Shown here in pieces: positions 12,641-21,647 of a stretch of DNA of 64,000 nt. The stretch spans positions 1 to 64,000 of the forward strand of contig UBYX01000012.1 in the NCBI GenBank assembly GCA_900469955.1. Reading direction: 5' to 3'. The notes under the pieces are model-generated. The model was not told the DNA's origin. It worked only from the letters and a program-made list of their open reading frames with translations, and did no database searches. Both the position numbers and the translations under genes were made by a program. The number at the start of each line of letters is the position of its first letter. The stretch's first letter is position 1. This DNA comes from Hyphomicrobiales bacterium (lineage in GTDB: Bacteria; Pseudomonadota; Alphaproteobacteria; Rhizobiales; Rhizobiaceae).

Positions 12641-13627
12641 ATGCTGCGCTTTGGAATCCTGTCGACCGCGAGGATCGGTCGCGAACTGGTGGTGCCGGCT
12701 ATTCAGGACGCCGAAAACTGTGTGGTGACTGCAATTGCCAGCCGCGATCTCGCCAAGGCCCGCGCCATGGCCGATCGCTTCGGGGCACCGCATGCCTTTG
12801 GTTCCTACGAAGAAATGCTCGCCTCTGATTTCGTCGATGCAGTGTATATTCCGCTGCCGACGAGCCAGCATGTGGAATGGTCGCTGAAGGCTGCGGAAGC
12901 CGGCAAGCATGTCCTCTGTGAAAAGCCGATCTCTCTCAAGGCAAACGAAATCGAAAGGCTGATTGCCGCGCGCGACCGCCACAACGTGCTGATTGCGGAA
13001 GCCTTCATGGTGACCTATGCGCCGGTCTGGCTGAAGGTGTGCGAGCTTCTGAAGGAGCAAGCGATCGGCGAGCTGAGACACGTGCAGGGCGCCTTCACCT
13101 ATTTCAACCGTGACCCCTCAAACATGCGCAATATCCCCGAACTCGGCGGCGGCGCTCTGCCGGATATCGGCGTTTACCCGACCATCACGACGCGCTTCGT
13201 GACGGGCGCCGAGCCTCAGCGCGTGCAGGCCGTGACGAAACGGGATCCGGAATTCGGCACCGACATCTATTCGAGCGTCAAGGCCGACTTCGGCTCGTTC
13301 GAAATGACCTTCTACGTTGCGACCCAGATGGCCGGGCGTCAGGTCATGGTTTTCCATGGAACGGAAGGTTATATCGAGGTGAAGTCCCCCTTCAACGCCG
13401 ATCGCTGGGGCGCGGAAGAGATCGAGCTCACCAACCAGAAGCACAATGTTTCCCAGATTTTCCGTTTCCAGGACAGCCGCCAGTATCGCCGGCAGGCGGA
13501 AGCGTTCGCGCGTGCCGTCAAGGGCGAGCCGGCTGAGGTGGTGACGCTCGAAAACTCGCTCCTGAACCAGCGTTTTATTGACGCTATCTACCGTGCGAGT
13601 GAGCACGACAGCTGGGAAAAGGTCTGA
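12641..13627 (+). CDS. Gfo/Idh/MocA family oxidoreductase
   Basis: NAD(P)-dependent sugar or polyol dehydrogenase-like protein of about 328 residues. The N-terminal Rossmann domain starts [12 protein letters not shown] and includes the family segment [10 protein letters not shown] (about 91-100); the C-terminal domain has [13 protein letters not shown] placed the start at 12641 because GGAGGG lies four bases upstream; the GTG at 12626 and ATG at 12629 lack a site. It is divergent from the two aldo/keto reductases and convergent with gtrA. Substrate unknown. Confidence 0.9.
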   Translation: MLRFGILSTARIGRELVVPAIQDAENCVVTAIASRDLAKARAMADRFGAPHAFGSYEEMLASDFVDAVYIPLPTSQHVEWSLKAAEAGKHVLCEKPISLKANEIERLIAARDRHNVLIAEAFMVTYAPVWLKVCELLKEQAIGELRHVQGAFTYFNRDPSNMRNIPELGGGALPDIGVYPTITTRFVTGAEPQRVQAVTKRDPEFGTDIYSSVKADFGSFEMTFYVATQMAGRQVMVFHGTEGYIEVKSPFNADRWGAEEIELTNQKHNVSQIFRFQDSRQYRRQAEAFARAVKGEPAEVVTLENSLLNQRFIDAIYRASEHDSWEKV

Positions 13628-13633
13628 GGCCGA

Positions 13634-14008
13634 CTATCGGCGGAAGACGAAGCGCGAATAGCCGAAAAAGCTGTACAGCATGGCGGTAAGCGACGCGAAC
13701 ACGATCGCCACCACGGGCTGCAGGAAGGGTGCACGATAGAGCAGGAGGGAATAGACGGCGTAGTTGAGGAGCGCCGAAGTGATCCCGACCGCCCAATAGC
13801 GGAAGCCCTCGACTGCCAGTGAATGGCGGGAGCGGCCGAACGTGCGGTTGCGGTTGATGAACCAGGTCCAGGCCATGGCCGCCATGATTGCCGGAACACG
13901 GGCAGCAAAGGGACTGAGCCCGAGGACGGTGATGAGGAAATGAGTGAGAGCGGCATCCACGAGAAACCCGCTGCCGCCGGCGACCACGAACCAGAAGAGC
14001 CGTTTCAT
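13634..14008 (-). CDS. GtrA family membrane protein (candidate lipid-linked sugar flippase)
   Basis: A 124-residue protein with four transmembrane helices and the GtrA pattern: VVAGGSGFLVDAALTHFL near the start, NRNRTFG around 55-61 and a C-terminal FFGYSRFVFRR. GtrA proteins are thought to flip undecaprenyl-phosphate sugars across the inner membrane. Its start overlaps the stop of the upstream GT2 gene by four bases (ATGA), so the two are translationally coupled and act together. Confidence 0.9.
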   Translation of the reverse strand: MKRLFWFVVAGGSGFLVDAALTHFLITVLGLSPFAARVPAIMAAMAWTWFINRNRTFGRSRHSLAVEGFRYWAVGITSALLNYAVYSLLLYRAPFLQPVVAIVFASLTAMLYSFFGYSRFVFRR

Positions 14009-15009
14009 GCCGCACTCTTGTCGGTTCTGGTACGTCTATCGGATAACGTTTTCGGCTGTGGTTCTGAGGACATGCCGCGTTGCGGCAGGTTCATGTAGTG
14101 GATGCGGAGCTGTTCAGCGCGGGCGCGCGAGACGGAATCAAGGATCAGCGCTGCGGTAAATATCAGCAAGGACATCAGCATCAGCACCAGGGAGAAGACC
14201 CAGGTGGGCATGCGCTCGACGAGGCCGGTCTGAAAATAGGCGACGAGTACAGGCGCCATGAAGATCATGCTCGCCGCCATGAAGGCGCTGCTGATGATGC
14301 CGAAGAAGGCGAATGGCCGCGTCTCCTTCATCAGCATGGCGAACATCCAGAGAATTCTGAACCCGTCTCCGAATGTCGAGAGCTTGGAATGTGAGCCTTC
14401 CGGACGCCGACCGTAATCGAGTTCGATCTCGCAGACCGGCAACTTGAGCCGGGAGGCATGAACCGACATCTCGGTCTCGATTTCGAAGCCTCCGGAAACG
14501 GCGGGGAAGCTTTTGACGAACCGCCGCGAGAAGGCACGGTAGCCGGAAAAGATGTCGGTGAAATCGGAACCGAAGATCGTCCGGTAGAGGAGATTGAACA
14601 GTCTGTTGCCGACCGCATGGCCCTGTCTCCCGGCATCGGCATGTACGCCCCGGCGGGTGCCGACTACCATGTCGGCGCGTTCCGTCAGCAGTGTGCGGAT
14701 CAGCTCTTCGGCATCCTGCGGGGCATAAGTGCCGTCGCCGTCGGCCATCACGTAGATATCGGCCTCGATATCGGCAAACATCCGCCGCACCACATGACCC
14801 TTGCCCTGCCGCCGTTCGCGCATCACCTCTGCGCCGGCGAGCATGGCCTGCAGCGCCGTGCCGTCGGTGGAATTGTTGTCGTACACATAGATGCGTGCAC
14901 GCGGAAGCGTTTCCCGGAAACCGCGGACAACGGAAGCGATCGTCGTTGCTTCATTGTAGCAGGGCAGCAGGATGGCAATATCCGGATGGCCTGTCAGCGC
15001 GTCGGTCAT
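14005..15009 (-). CDS. Family 2 glycosyltransferase, polyprenyl-phosphate sugar synthase type
   Basis: 334-residue GT-A enzyme with the DPM1/ArnC-like order: N-terminal catalytic domain starting IAILLPCYNEATTI, DNNSTDGT (44-51) and the metal-binding DGDGTY (Asp90, Asp92), followed by two C-terminal membrane helices (about 230-320). It probably makes an undecaprenyl-phosphate-linked sugar that the coupled GtrA protein flips. I chose the ATG at 15009 (MTDALTG); an ATG 18 bases upstream is possible. A GT-C-like transferase starts 118 bases away on the other strand. Confidence 0.88.
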   Translation of the reverse strand: MTDALTGHPDIAILLPCYNEATTIASVVRGFRETLPRARIYVYDNNSTDGTALQAMLAGAEVMRERRQGKGHVVRRMFADIEADIYVMADGDGTYAPQDAEELIRTLLTERADMVVGTRRGVHADAGRQGHAVGNRLFNLLYRTIFGSDFTDIFSGYRAFSRRFVKSFPAVSGGFEIETEMSVHASRLKLPVCEIELDYGRRPEGSHSKLSTFGDGFRILWMFAMLMKETRPFAFFGIISSAFMAASMIFMAPVLVAYFQTGLVERMPTWVFSLVLMLMSLLIFTAALILDSVSRARAEQLRIHYMNLPQRGMSSEPQPKTLSDRRTRTDKSAA

Positions 15010-15126
15010 GATTTTCACTCGATACACGGAAAATCCGACGCAGGGACTGCCTGCGCCGTTGGCTTTACTATTTCTTGGGAAGGTTAAGGCTAGGTTTCTG
15101 CTACCTCAACAGATGAAACTTCCCGG

Positions 15127-16986
15127 ATGATTATGGCGGAAAACACGACGGACAGAGCCGGTGGAAATGCGGCGGATCGGTTGGTCGCGCCGTTGTTCTC
15201 CAGGTTGTTGCCCTCGGTCGCAGTTTATTGGCTGACGACTGCCGCAATGAGCCTTCTCATCTTTCTTCCAAGAAGCGAGGACTATATCGGCCGCGACAAC
15301 GACGATGTCATGCGGCTCGTCGAGGTGCGCGATTTTCTGGCCGGCCAGAACTGGTTCGACCTGATGCAATACCGGCTCGGGCTTGCCGAAGGCACGCTCA
15401 TGCATTGGTCGCGTCTGGTCGATCTGCCGATCGCGGCGCTGATCAGGCTGTTTTCGCTGTTTCTGGAGCGGTCTCAGGCGGAGGCTGTGGCGGCGACGCT
15501 CTGGCCGATCCTGCTGATGCCATTCCTGCTTTTCCCGCTTGGCCTTGCCTGCCGGCGGCTCGGCGGCCCGCCCGCCATGCATATCGGGCTTGGGCTTGGC
15601 GCGATCTTCATTTTCACCTGCGTGCGCTTCTCCCCTGGAGCCCTTGATCATCACAACGTCCAGCTCGTCTTGTCCATGTGGATCGCCGCCATGCTGGTTG
15701 ATCCGGAGAAGAGGGTTCTGAGCTACGGTGTTGCGGCCTTCGCCGGCGCCCTGGCCATGGCGATCGGCGCCGAGACCACGCCACTCGTAGCCGTTGCCTG
15801 CATCATCGTCGCGCTGCAGTGGCTGTGGCATGGAGAGGCATACGCCCGTCCAGCGCGTGCCTTCGGCCTTTCTCTGACCCTGTCGATTTCAGCCTTTTTC
15901 TTCCTGACGGTGCCACCGCATTCCTATGGCGTTGTCACCTGCGACAATCTCTCGTTCGGCTTTTATACGCTCTCGGCGCTGGGAGGCACGGCACTTTTCC
16001 TCATGGCGAGCCTGCCGAAAACGCCCTCGCGGACCGGGCGCCTGCTGTTGATCGCGATAACCGGCGCTCTTGTCCTTCTGGCTGCTTTCCTCGTCGCGCC
16101 GGCCTGCCTCGGGGATCCGCTCGGATCGCTGGATCCCATGCTTGTAGAGTTGTGGCTGAAGGCCGTGACCGAGGCGCGGCCGTTCCTGGCGGAGATCGCC
16201 GCCGAACCCGGCGTCGCGGCCGGCTTCTACGCCGTGGGCTTCTTTGCCATCGTGATATGTCTGTGCCGCAGCCTCAGAGGTGAAGCGCCCGAACTCCATT
16301 TCATCCTTGCAGCCCTGATCGGTGTCTCATGGGGCGTGGCGTTGTTGCAGGTGCGCGGCGCCTTCTTTGCCAATATGCTGAGCATCCTGCCGTTGTCGCT
16401 GTTGATCGCAGACCTCAGGCAGCGTGCCGCAGCCAAACCAAAACATATTGGCCTTGCGCTCGGTTATGCAGGCACGGTTTTGGCTTCCGTTCCGATCATG
16501 TGGGCCTTCGGCGGGGTGATCGTGATCAACGGCTGGAGAGACGGCTTCGACTTCTCTACGCTTTCCCAGCCGGGAGAGTCCCATGCCGAGACGGGCGAAT
16601 GCGGCAGCGCAGCGGACATGGTCAGCCTCAATGCACTCGACACCGGTGTGATCGCCGCTCCGTCGAACAGCGGAGCGGAAATCCTGCGCTGGACGCCGCA
16701 CAGGGTCTTGTCTGCGCCCTACCATCGCAACCAGAGAGGCATGTTGACGGAACTGCATATCGGTCTCGCCCCGCCAGCAGAAGCCGAGGCTTTCCTCAGA
16801 GGTGCAGGTGTGACGATCGTGGCGTTTTGCAAGACGGACCCGCAGACGCAAAGCCTGATCCGTCTGAAGGCCGATGGCCTATATGCGAGCCTCGCACGCG
16901 GTCAAGTGCCGAACTATCTGCAGCCAATGGATGTCGCCGGCAAAGGAAGTTTCCAGGTCTATCGGGTGTTGCGGGCAGGCGATTGA
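15127..16986 (+). CDS. Large polytopic membrane protein, STT3/GT-C-like glycosyltransferase candidate
   Basis: 619 residues with roughly 10-12 hydrophobic helices (residues about 30-500) and a soluble C-terminal part. The first outer loop has an acidic motif RDNDDVMR (56-63), placed like the catalytic acidic residues of GT-C enzymes, and GALDHHNVQL (171-180) recalls the DHH segment of STT3 oligosaccharyltransferases. I infer transfer of a lipid-linked sugar in the periplasm, supported by the divergent GT2-gtrA pair. No close family name is recognised. Start is at 15127 or the next ATG at 15133, neither with a clear ribosome-binding site. Confidence 0.72.
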   Translation: MIMAENTTDRAGGNAADRLVAPLFSRLLPSVAVYWLTTAAMSLLIFLPRSEDYIGRDNDDVMRLVEVRDFLAGQNWFDLMQYRLGLAEGTLMHWSRLVDLPIAALIRLFSLFLERSQAEAVAATLWPILLMPFLLFPLGLACRRLGGPPAMHIGLGLGAIFIFTCVRFSPGALDHHNVQLVLSMWIAAMLVDPEKRVLSYGVAAFAGALAMAIGAETTPLVAVACIIVALQWLWHGEAYARPARAFGLSLTLSISAFFFLTVPPHSYGVVTCDNLSFGFYTLSALGGTALFLMASLPKTPSRTGRLLLIAITGALVLLAAFLVAPACLGDPLGSLDPMLVELWLKAVTEARPFLAEIAAEPGVAAGFYAVGFFAIVICLCRSLRGEAPELHFILAALIGVSWGVALLQVRGAFFANMLSILPLSLLIADLRQRAAAKPKHIGLALGYAGTVLASVPIMWAFGGVIVINGWRDGFDFSTLSQPGESHAETGECGSAADMVSLNALDTGVIAAPSNSGAEILRWTPHRVLSAPYHRNQRGMLTELHIGLAPPAEAEAFLRGAGVTIVAFCKTDPQTQSLIRLKADGLYASLARGQVPNYLQPMDVAGKGSFQVYRVLRAGD

Positions 16987-17213
16987 TCGGAACGCAGGCG
17001 CCGGATGATGAGGGAGCCGATCAGGAAGTTGATGAGACCTGCATTGTATCCGAGCATCGCAATCAGAAGATTTAGGTAGGACGCCGGGCCGGGCGAAGTG
17101 ATTGTTGCGAGCGCGAAAGTCAAGACGATCAGGAATGCGACAAAGGCCATGGAGAAGGCAGACCGCATGATGCCGGCACAGATGCCTATCGATGCAGCGG
17201 TCAAGAAGAGCAC
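16959..17213 (-). CDS. Small two-helix membrane protein, unknown function
   Basis: An 84-residue protein with two long hydrophobic stretches (about 3-40 and 44-72) and a basic C-terminus (IIRRLRSDQ). The start is a GTG preceded at eight bases by GGAG. Its last 28 bases overlap the end of the convergent GT-C-like gene. No family is recognised; it may belong to the glycan module functionally, but only position suggests so. Confidence 0.6.
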   Translation of the reverse strand: MLFLTAASIGICAGIMRSAFSMAFVAFLIVLTFALATITSPGPASYLNLLIAMLGYNAGLINFLIGSLIIRRLRSDQSPARNTR

Positions 17214-17287
17214 CTTGAATCTCCGTTTTGCCCTGTGTTGCCGGAAGCATATGGAGCACGTCCTAAGAAATGTTTACCCGCTTCCGT

Positions 17288-17605
17288 TCAAAATTTCCCT
17301 GTTTTGGGCAGAATTGGCTCGATTTGACCCAGAGCAGAAACGGAGAATCGGGCTGCGAACGCATCAGGTAAGACGTGCGGCCTTAGTGCGTGCGGTACCT
17401 CTCCCCTCCAGAGGAGGTTGATGTGGTAGCCCGACATGGCAGATGTCAGGGCAACCACTTCACCTTCGAACGCGGCGGTTTCGCCTGTGTTTTCGCGGAG
17501 CGTGCCCTCGTTGGGAATGGCATCCGCGGGAATGCCGACCGTGCTCAGCACGGAAACCGCCTGTGGCCGGTCCTGGAAGCGAAGCAACAGACGTTCAGGC
17601 AGCAT
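17288..17605 (-). CDS. Small phage-like protein, companion of the spike base protein
   Basis: A 105-residue protein starting MLPERLLLRFQDRP, with VVALTSAMSGYHINLLWRG in the middle and an ALRPHVLPD segment. I recall similar short proteins, with the same GYHxNLLW pattern, in rhizobial prophage tail regions, but cannot name a family. It starts 18 bases after the spike base gene on the same strand and is probably its operon partner. No other phage structural gene is present. Confidence 0.55.
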   Translation of the reverse strand: MLPERLLLRFQDRPQAVSVLSTVGIPADAIPNEGTLRENTGETAAFEGEVVALTSAMSGYHINLLWRGEVPHALRPHVLPDAFAARFSVSALGQIEPILPKTGKF

Positions 17606-17623
17606 GACGGGCTATCTTCGTCG

Positions 17624-17887
17624 TCAGAGCAACCCGGCGATCGCTCCTGCCGTTGTGCCGGTTGCAAAGACATGGGTGACCCTCAGCGGGAGCAGGCTTC
17701 CCGATGTGACGTTCGAAAGCGTCAGGGTTTCGCCGGAAAGCATCCGCATCGAAAGACTGCCGCCTGCTCCGACATAGAGCGCCCGCGTCGTTTCCGGCAG
17801 GGCGTTGACGTCGCTGGGTGAGATGGAGAACCCGGACGAGGCTGGGCCGGAAAGAGAGGCTTCGGAATTGGCGAAACGGTCTGGCAT
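17624..17887 (-). CDS. Gene-transfer-agent spike base protein family (RCAP_rcc01079-like)
   Basis: An 87-residue protein whose second half reads TRALYVGAGGSLSMRMLSG then LLPLRVTHVFATGTTAG, the hallmark of the small spike-base proteins first described in the Rhodobacter capsulatus gene transfer agent and found in many alphaproteobacterial phages. AAGGAGAT lies seven to eight bases before the ATG, so it is probably expressed. It stands alone with one small companion, outside any GTA or prophage cluster, which suggests a remnant or a domesticated piece. Confidence 0.7.
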   Translation of the reverse strand: MPDRFANSEASLSGPASSGFSISPSDVNALPETTRALYVGAGGSLSMRMLSGETLTLSNVTSGSLLPLRVTHVFATGTTAGAIAGLL

Positions 17888-18191
17888 GAGCGAGATCTCC
17901 TTGAATGTCGTTCGTTGCCATTGTCGCTCTCCTTTGCTCCCCGGGGAAAATCGCAGGCGCGAGATATCGTGTGGTCCGGAAGTGGCTGGCCGTTCTCCAG
18001 GACAAGATGTAGCCGGGGCAAAAAAAGAAAAGGTGCGCCCTCAAGTAGTTGATCGGTGCCGCGACGGGAACGACGTTGTCGAGGTGCCTCAGGAAATTGC
18101 CTTCGAGGCGAGCTGGTTTGGGTTTGATCGTCCACGGTTCTGTGGCGACTGCGGTGATGAATTTGCCGGGCATATCCTCTAAAAGGAAGAA
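17888..18191. other. Gap with no supported gene, between spike base gene and xseA
   Basis: This 304-base stretch separates two divergent genes and must hold both promoters. Its open frames have unlikely composition and no ribosome-binding sites. The only clear signals are the sites at its edges (AAGGAGAT for the spike gene and AAGGAAG for xseA). A decayed gene cannot be excluded. Confidence 0.5.
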
Positions 18192-19802
18192 ATGACCAGT
18201 CTCATTTCCAACGATTCGCCGACGAACCTGACCGAGTTTTCAGTGTCGGAGCTTTCGGGCTCGATCAAGCGCACGGTCGAGACTGCGTTCGACCATGTTC
18301 GGGTGAGGGGCGAGATTTCCGGATACCGTGGACAGCATTCGTCGGGACATGCCTATTTCTCCCTCAAGGACGACCGGGCGCGCATCGACGCGGTGATCTG
18401 GAAGGGGACTTTCCCCCGGATCAAGTTCCGGCCGGAGGAGGGCATGGAGGTGATTGCCACGGGCAAGGTCACCACCTTCCCCGGTTCGTCGAAATATCAG
18501 ATCGTTATCGAGAATCTTGAGCCCGCAGGTGCAGGCGCGTTGATGGCGCTGCTGGATGAGCGGCGCCGTAGGCTCGCCGCGGAAGGGTTGTTCGACCAGA
18601 ACCGCAAGCGCCTCTTGCCGTTTCTGCCGCATGTCATCGGCGTCGTGACGTCGCCGACGGGAGCGGTGATCCGCGATATTCTGCACCGCATTTCGGATCG
18701 CTTCCCGGTGCATGTTATTGTCTGGCCGGTGAAAGTGCAGGGGGAGGGCTCCGGTGACGAGGTGGCGGCGGCCATCCGCGGTTTTAACGCGATCGAGCCT
18801 GGCGGACCTGTAAGGCGGCCTGACGTGTTGATCGTCGCGCGCGGCGGCGGCAGTCTGGAGGATCTCTGGAGCTTTAATGACGAAGCGGTCGTTCGTGCCG
18901 CGGCCGATAGCCGGATTCCGCTGATTTCCGCCGTGGGCCATGAGACGGATTGGACACTGATCGACCATGCGGCCGATGTTCGCGCCCCGACCCCGACAGG
19001 TGCGGCCGAAATGGCGGTGCCGGTAAAGGCCGATCTGGATGCTCAGCTGGCGAACCTGACGGCCCGCCTGCGCGGCTGCGCCAGCCGGCAGATGGACCAC
19101 CGGCGGCAATCGGCGCGGGCGCTCGTTCGCGCGCTGCCTTCGCTCGACCAGTTGCTGGCTTTGCCGCGCCGCCGGTTCGATGAGGCCGCTGCAGGCCTCG
19201 GCCGCGGACTTGAGCGCACCACGGTCGTCAAACGGCGCAGTTTCGAGCGCGTTTCCTCCGGTCTGAGGCTGGACCTGCTCACCAACAGGCTCGCCCAGCA
19301 TCGGCAATTGCTGGCGGACCGCCTCACGCGCAGCGAGCGCTGCCTGGAACGGCAATTGCTGAAAGAGCATAACCGGCTTTCTAAAGCGGGCGCTTCGCTG
19401 TCAGCCCTGCCGCCGCGGCTGCTCGGCCAATTGGCGCGCGAACGTCAGCATCTGGTCTCGCTTGGCCGTCATGCAGATACGGCCATATCGCATACGCTCC
19501 TGCGCAGCCGCTCGGCGATCGTGGCGCAGGATCGGGTGCTGCAGTCGCTTTCCTACAAGAACGTGTTGAAGCGCGGCTTTGCGGTGGTGCGTGGCGAGGA
19601 TGACAAGCCGCTCACTCGGGCTGCCGGGATCGGCGAAGGGCTTGCGTTGTCATTGGAGTTTGCCGACGGCCGCATCGCCGCCATCACGGGCGAGGAAGGC
19701 GAGGCCACAGGCCCGCACCCGGGCTCTCCCCCCCAGCCGAAGAAGCGGTCGGCCAAGGCCGAGCCCACAGGCGACGTGCCGAAACAGGGCAGTCTTTTCT
19801 GA
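18192..19802 (+). CDS. xseA: Exodeoxyribonuclease VII large subunit
   Basis: Catalytic subunit of the single-strand-specific exonuclease, 536 residues, longer than the E. coli protein because of a proline/lysine-rich C-terminal tail. The N-terminal OB domain starts [15 protein letters not shown] and has [25 protein letters not shown] region (about 38-58); the catalytic domain includes [11 protein letters not shown] and [18 protein letters not shown] coiled-coil region follows (about 280-440). The small subunit xseB is not in the window. Its TGA overlaps the ATG of the next gene by one base. Confidence 0.97.
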   Translation: MTSLISNDSPTNLTEFSVSELSGSIKRTVETAFDHVRVRGEISGYRGQHSSGHAYFSLKDDRARIDAVIWKGTFPRIKFRPEEGMEVIATGKVTTFPGSSKYQIVIENLEPAGAGALMALLDERRRRLAAEGLFDQNRKRLLPFLPHVIGVVTSPTGAVIRDILHRISDRFPVHVIVWPVKVQGEGSGDEVAAAIRGFNAIEPGGPVRRPDVLIVARGGGSLEDLWSFNDEAVVRAAADSRIPLISAVGHETDWTLIDHAADVRAPTPTGAAEMAVPVKADLDAQLANLTARLRGCASRQMDHRRQSARALVRALPSLDQLLALPRRRFDEAAAGLGRGLERTTVVKRRSFERVSSGLRLDLLTNRLAQHRQLLADRLTRSERCLERQLLKEHNRLSKAGASLSALPPRLLGQLARERQHLVSLGRHADTAISHTLLRSRSAIVAQDRVLQSLSYKNVLKRGFAVVRGEDDKPLTRAAGIGEGLALSLEFADGRIAAITGEEGEATGPHPGSPPQPKKRSAKAEPTGDVPKQGSLF

Positions 19803-20395
19803 TGCATGTGCTTCTGGTTCTGGCTCATCCCTTGCCGGAAAGTTTCGCCGCGTCGGTCGCGCTCACCGTGCGTGAGACGCTGGAGGCGAATGGCCACACG
19901 GTCGATCTTCTCGATCTTTACGCCGAGAACTTCGATCCACGGCTTACGGAGAAGGAAAGGCGCGGTTATTTCGATGTGCCTTACGATACCTCCGATATCG
20001 CCGGTCTGGTGAAGCGGCTGCGTGACGCGGAGGCATTGATGCTGGTCTTCCCGCAATGGTGGTTCAATCTGCCGGCGGTGCTGAAAGGCTTCTTCGATCG
20101 CGTTTTTGCACCCGGCGTGGCATTCCGGCATGACAAGGACGGCGGCAGGATCATACCGCTTCTTACCAATATCCGACATTTCCGCGTCTTCACGACCACC
20201 GGGTCGCCATGGTGGGTCGTCAGATTATACATGGGCGATCCGGTGCGACGACAGCTCAAGCGCGGCATTGCCATCTTCTGCAACAGGAAGGTCGATTTCC
20301 GCATGCTGGCGCTGCACGACATGGATCGGGCCACGGAGGATAAGCGCAGGCGACATCTGGAACGCGTAAAGGCCTCGCTCCAGGACCTCCGCTAG
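19802..20395 (+). CDS. NAD(P)H-dependent oxidoreductase, flavodoxin-like (quinone reductase/KefF type)
   Basis: 197-residue flavoprotein of the NQO/MdaB-like group. It starts [15 protein letters not shown], the FMN/FAD-binding loop, and contains LMLVFPQWWFNLPAVLKGF (about 79-97) and FTTTGSPWW (about 136-144), as in that family. It is coupled to xseA through a TGATG overlap but has no obvious functional link to DNA repair. Probable role: two-electron reduction of quinones or similar compounds. Confidence 0.9.
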   Translation: MHVLLVLAHPLPESFAASVALTVRETLEANGHTVDLLDLYAENFDPRLTEKERRGYFDVPYDTSDIAGLVKRLRDAEALMLVFPQWWFNLPAVLKGFFDRVFAPGVAFRHDKDGGRIIPLLTNIRHFRVFTTTGSPWWVVRLYMGDPVRRQLKRGIAIFCNRKVDFRMLALHDMDRATEDKRRRHLERVKASLQDLR

Positions 20396-20489
20396 ATCCG
20401 GCGACCCGGCGCCGCCGTCGGCCAGCCCCGCCAGACATGCAAATGCAACAGAGGCGTGTTACCTTCACACGATACCACGGGAGGGACAC

Positions 20490-21599
20490 ATGAGGCTGGC
20501 GGCATTCAATGTGGAGAACCTGTTCGATCGCGCCAAGGCGATGAACCTCGATACCTGGGCCGAAGGACGAAAGGTGCTGGAGCGGTTCGCCGAGCTGGAC
20601 AAACTTCTGGGGCAGGTAACGTATGGACCTGCGGACAAGGCTCGGATGGCGGAACTGGTGATCGAGCTTGGCATGGAGAAAAGCGACATCGGCCCTTTCG
20701 TCATTCTCAGGCGCAATAGGGGCAACCTCCTCAAGCGGCCGAGGACCGGTGGTGTCACTATCACCGCCAACGGGCGAATAGACTGGGTGGGATCGCTCGA
20801 ATTGCGTGAAGAGCCCGTGGACGAAGAGGCCATGCGCAACACCGCCCGCGTGATGCACGACATCGAAGCGGATGTTCTGGGAGTTGTCGAAGCGGAGAGC
20901 CGGCCGGTCCTCTGGGCATTCAACAACCAGATTCTTCCTGCGGTCGAAGGCAAGCCCTATCGTCAGGTGATGGTCATCGACGGCAACGACGATCGCGGGA
21001 TCGATGTCGGCATCATGACCCGCGAGAACTACGTCATCGACACGATGCGCAGCCATGTTGACGATCGCGGTACAAACGGGGATCCGATCTTTTCCCGCGA
21101 TTGCCCGGAATATTACATCACCACCCCAAAGGGGACGAAGCTCGTGGTTCTGGTCAACCACTTCAAGAGCAAGGGTTTTGGCAGCGCTCAGTCGTCCGAT
21201 GCACGCCGCAAGGCCCAGGCAACCCGGGTTGCGGAGATCTACGAACAATTGTTGTCGGCCGGCTTCGAATACATCGCCGTCATCGGTGACCTGAACGATA
21301 CGCCCGACAGCGCGCCCCTCGCGCCCTTGATGCAGACGTCGCTCAAGGACGCCTTTGTCCATCCGCAATTCGACGACGGAGGTCATCCGGGAACTTTCGG
21401 GCTCGGCAACGCAGACAACAAGATCGATTATCTTCTGCTCTCGCCCAAACTTTTCGAGACGGTCGAACAGGGCGGGGTGTTCCGCAAGGGCGCCTGGCCC
21501 GGATCAAGACCGAAGCGCTGGGAGACCTACCCGCAGGTCACCAGCCCGAACCAAGCGGCGTCCGATCATGCAGCCATCTGGGTCGATCTCGATATCTGA
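20490..21599 (+). CDS. Endonuclease/exonuclease/phosphatase family protein
   Basis: 369-residue metal-dependent hydrolase of the DNase I-like fold. Motifs in order: MRLAAFNVENLFDR (N-terminal Asn/Glu), VLGVVEAESRP, VLVNHFKSKGFG (catalytic His), VIGDLNDTPDSAP and a C-terminal SDHAAIWVDL. No signal peptide or membrane anchor, so a cytoplasmic enzyme. GGGAGG lies upstream of the ATG. Whether it cleaves DNA, RNA or a phosphoester lipid is not visible. Confidence 0.9.
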   Translation: MRLAAFNVENLFDRAKAMNLDTWAEGRKVLERFAELDKLLGQVTYGPADKARMAELVIELGMEKSDIGPFVILRRNRGNLLKRPRTGGVTITANGRIDWVGSLELREEPVDEEAMRNTARVMHDIEADVLGVVEAESRPVLWAFNNQILPAVEGKPYRQVMVIDGNDDRGIDVGIMTRENYVIDTMRSHVDDRGTNGDPIFSRDCPEYYITTPKGTKLVVLVNHFKSKGFGSAQSSDARRKAQATRVAEIYEQLLSAGFEYIAVIGDLNDTPDSAPLAPLMQTSLKDAFVHPQFDDGGHPGTFGLGNADNKIDYLLLSPKLFETVEQGGVFRKGAWPGSRPKRWETYPQVTSPNQAASDHAAIWVDLDI

Positions 21600-21615
21600 T
21601 GAATAACCTGGATGG

Positions 21616-21640
21616 GACCGGCGACGAGAGATCGCCGGTC
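21616..21640. terminator. Hairpin between convergent genes, possible bidirectional terminator
   Basis: GACCGGCGA and TCGCCGGTC form a nine-pair stem with a seven-base loop in the 48-base gap between two convergent genes. Neither side carries a T run, so termination is inferred from position only. Confidence 0.4.
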
Positions 21641-21647
21641 CGGCGCC

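Noticed and set aside
17595..18173. Minus-strand frame of 192 codons reading through the spike base gene
   Set aside because: It uses a different frame over a recognised gene and the upstream part has odd composition and no initiation site. A decayed gene there cannot be excluded but is not supported.
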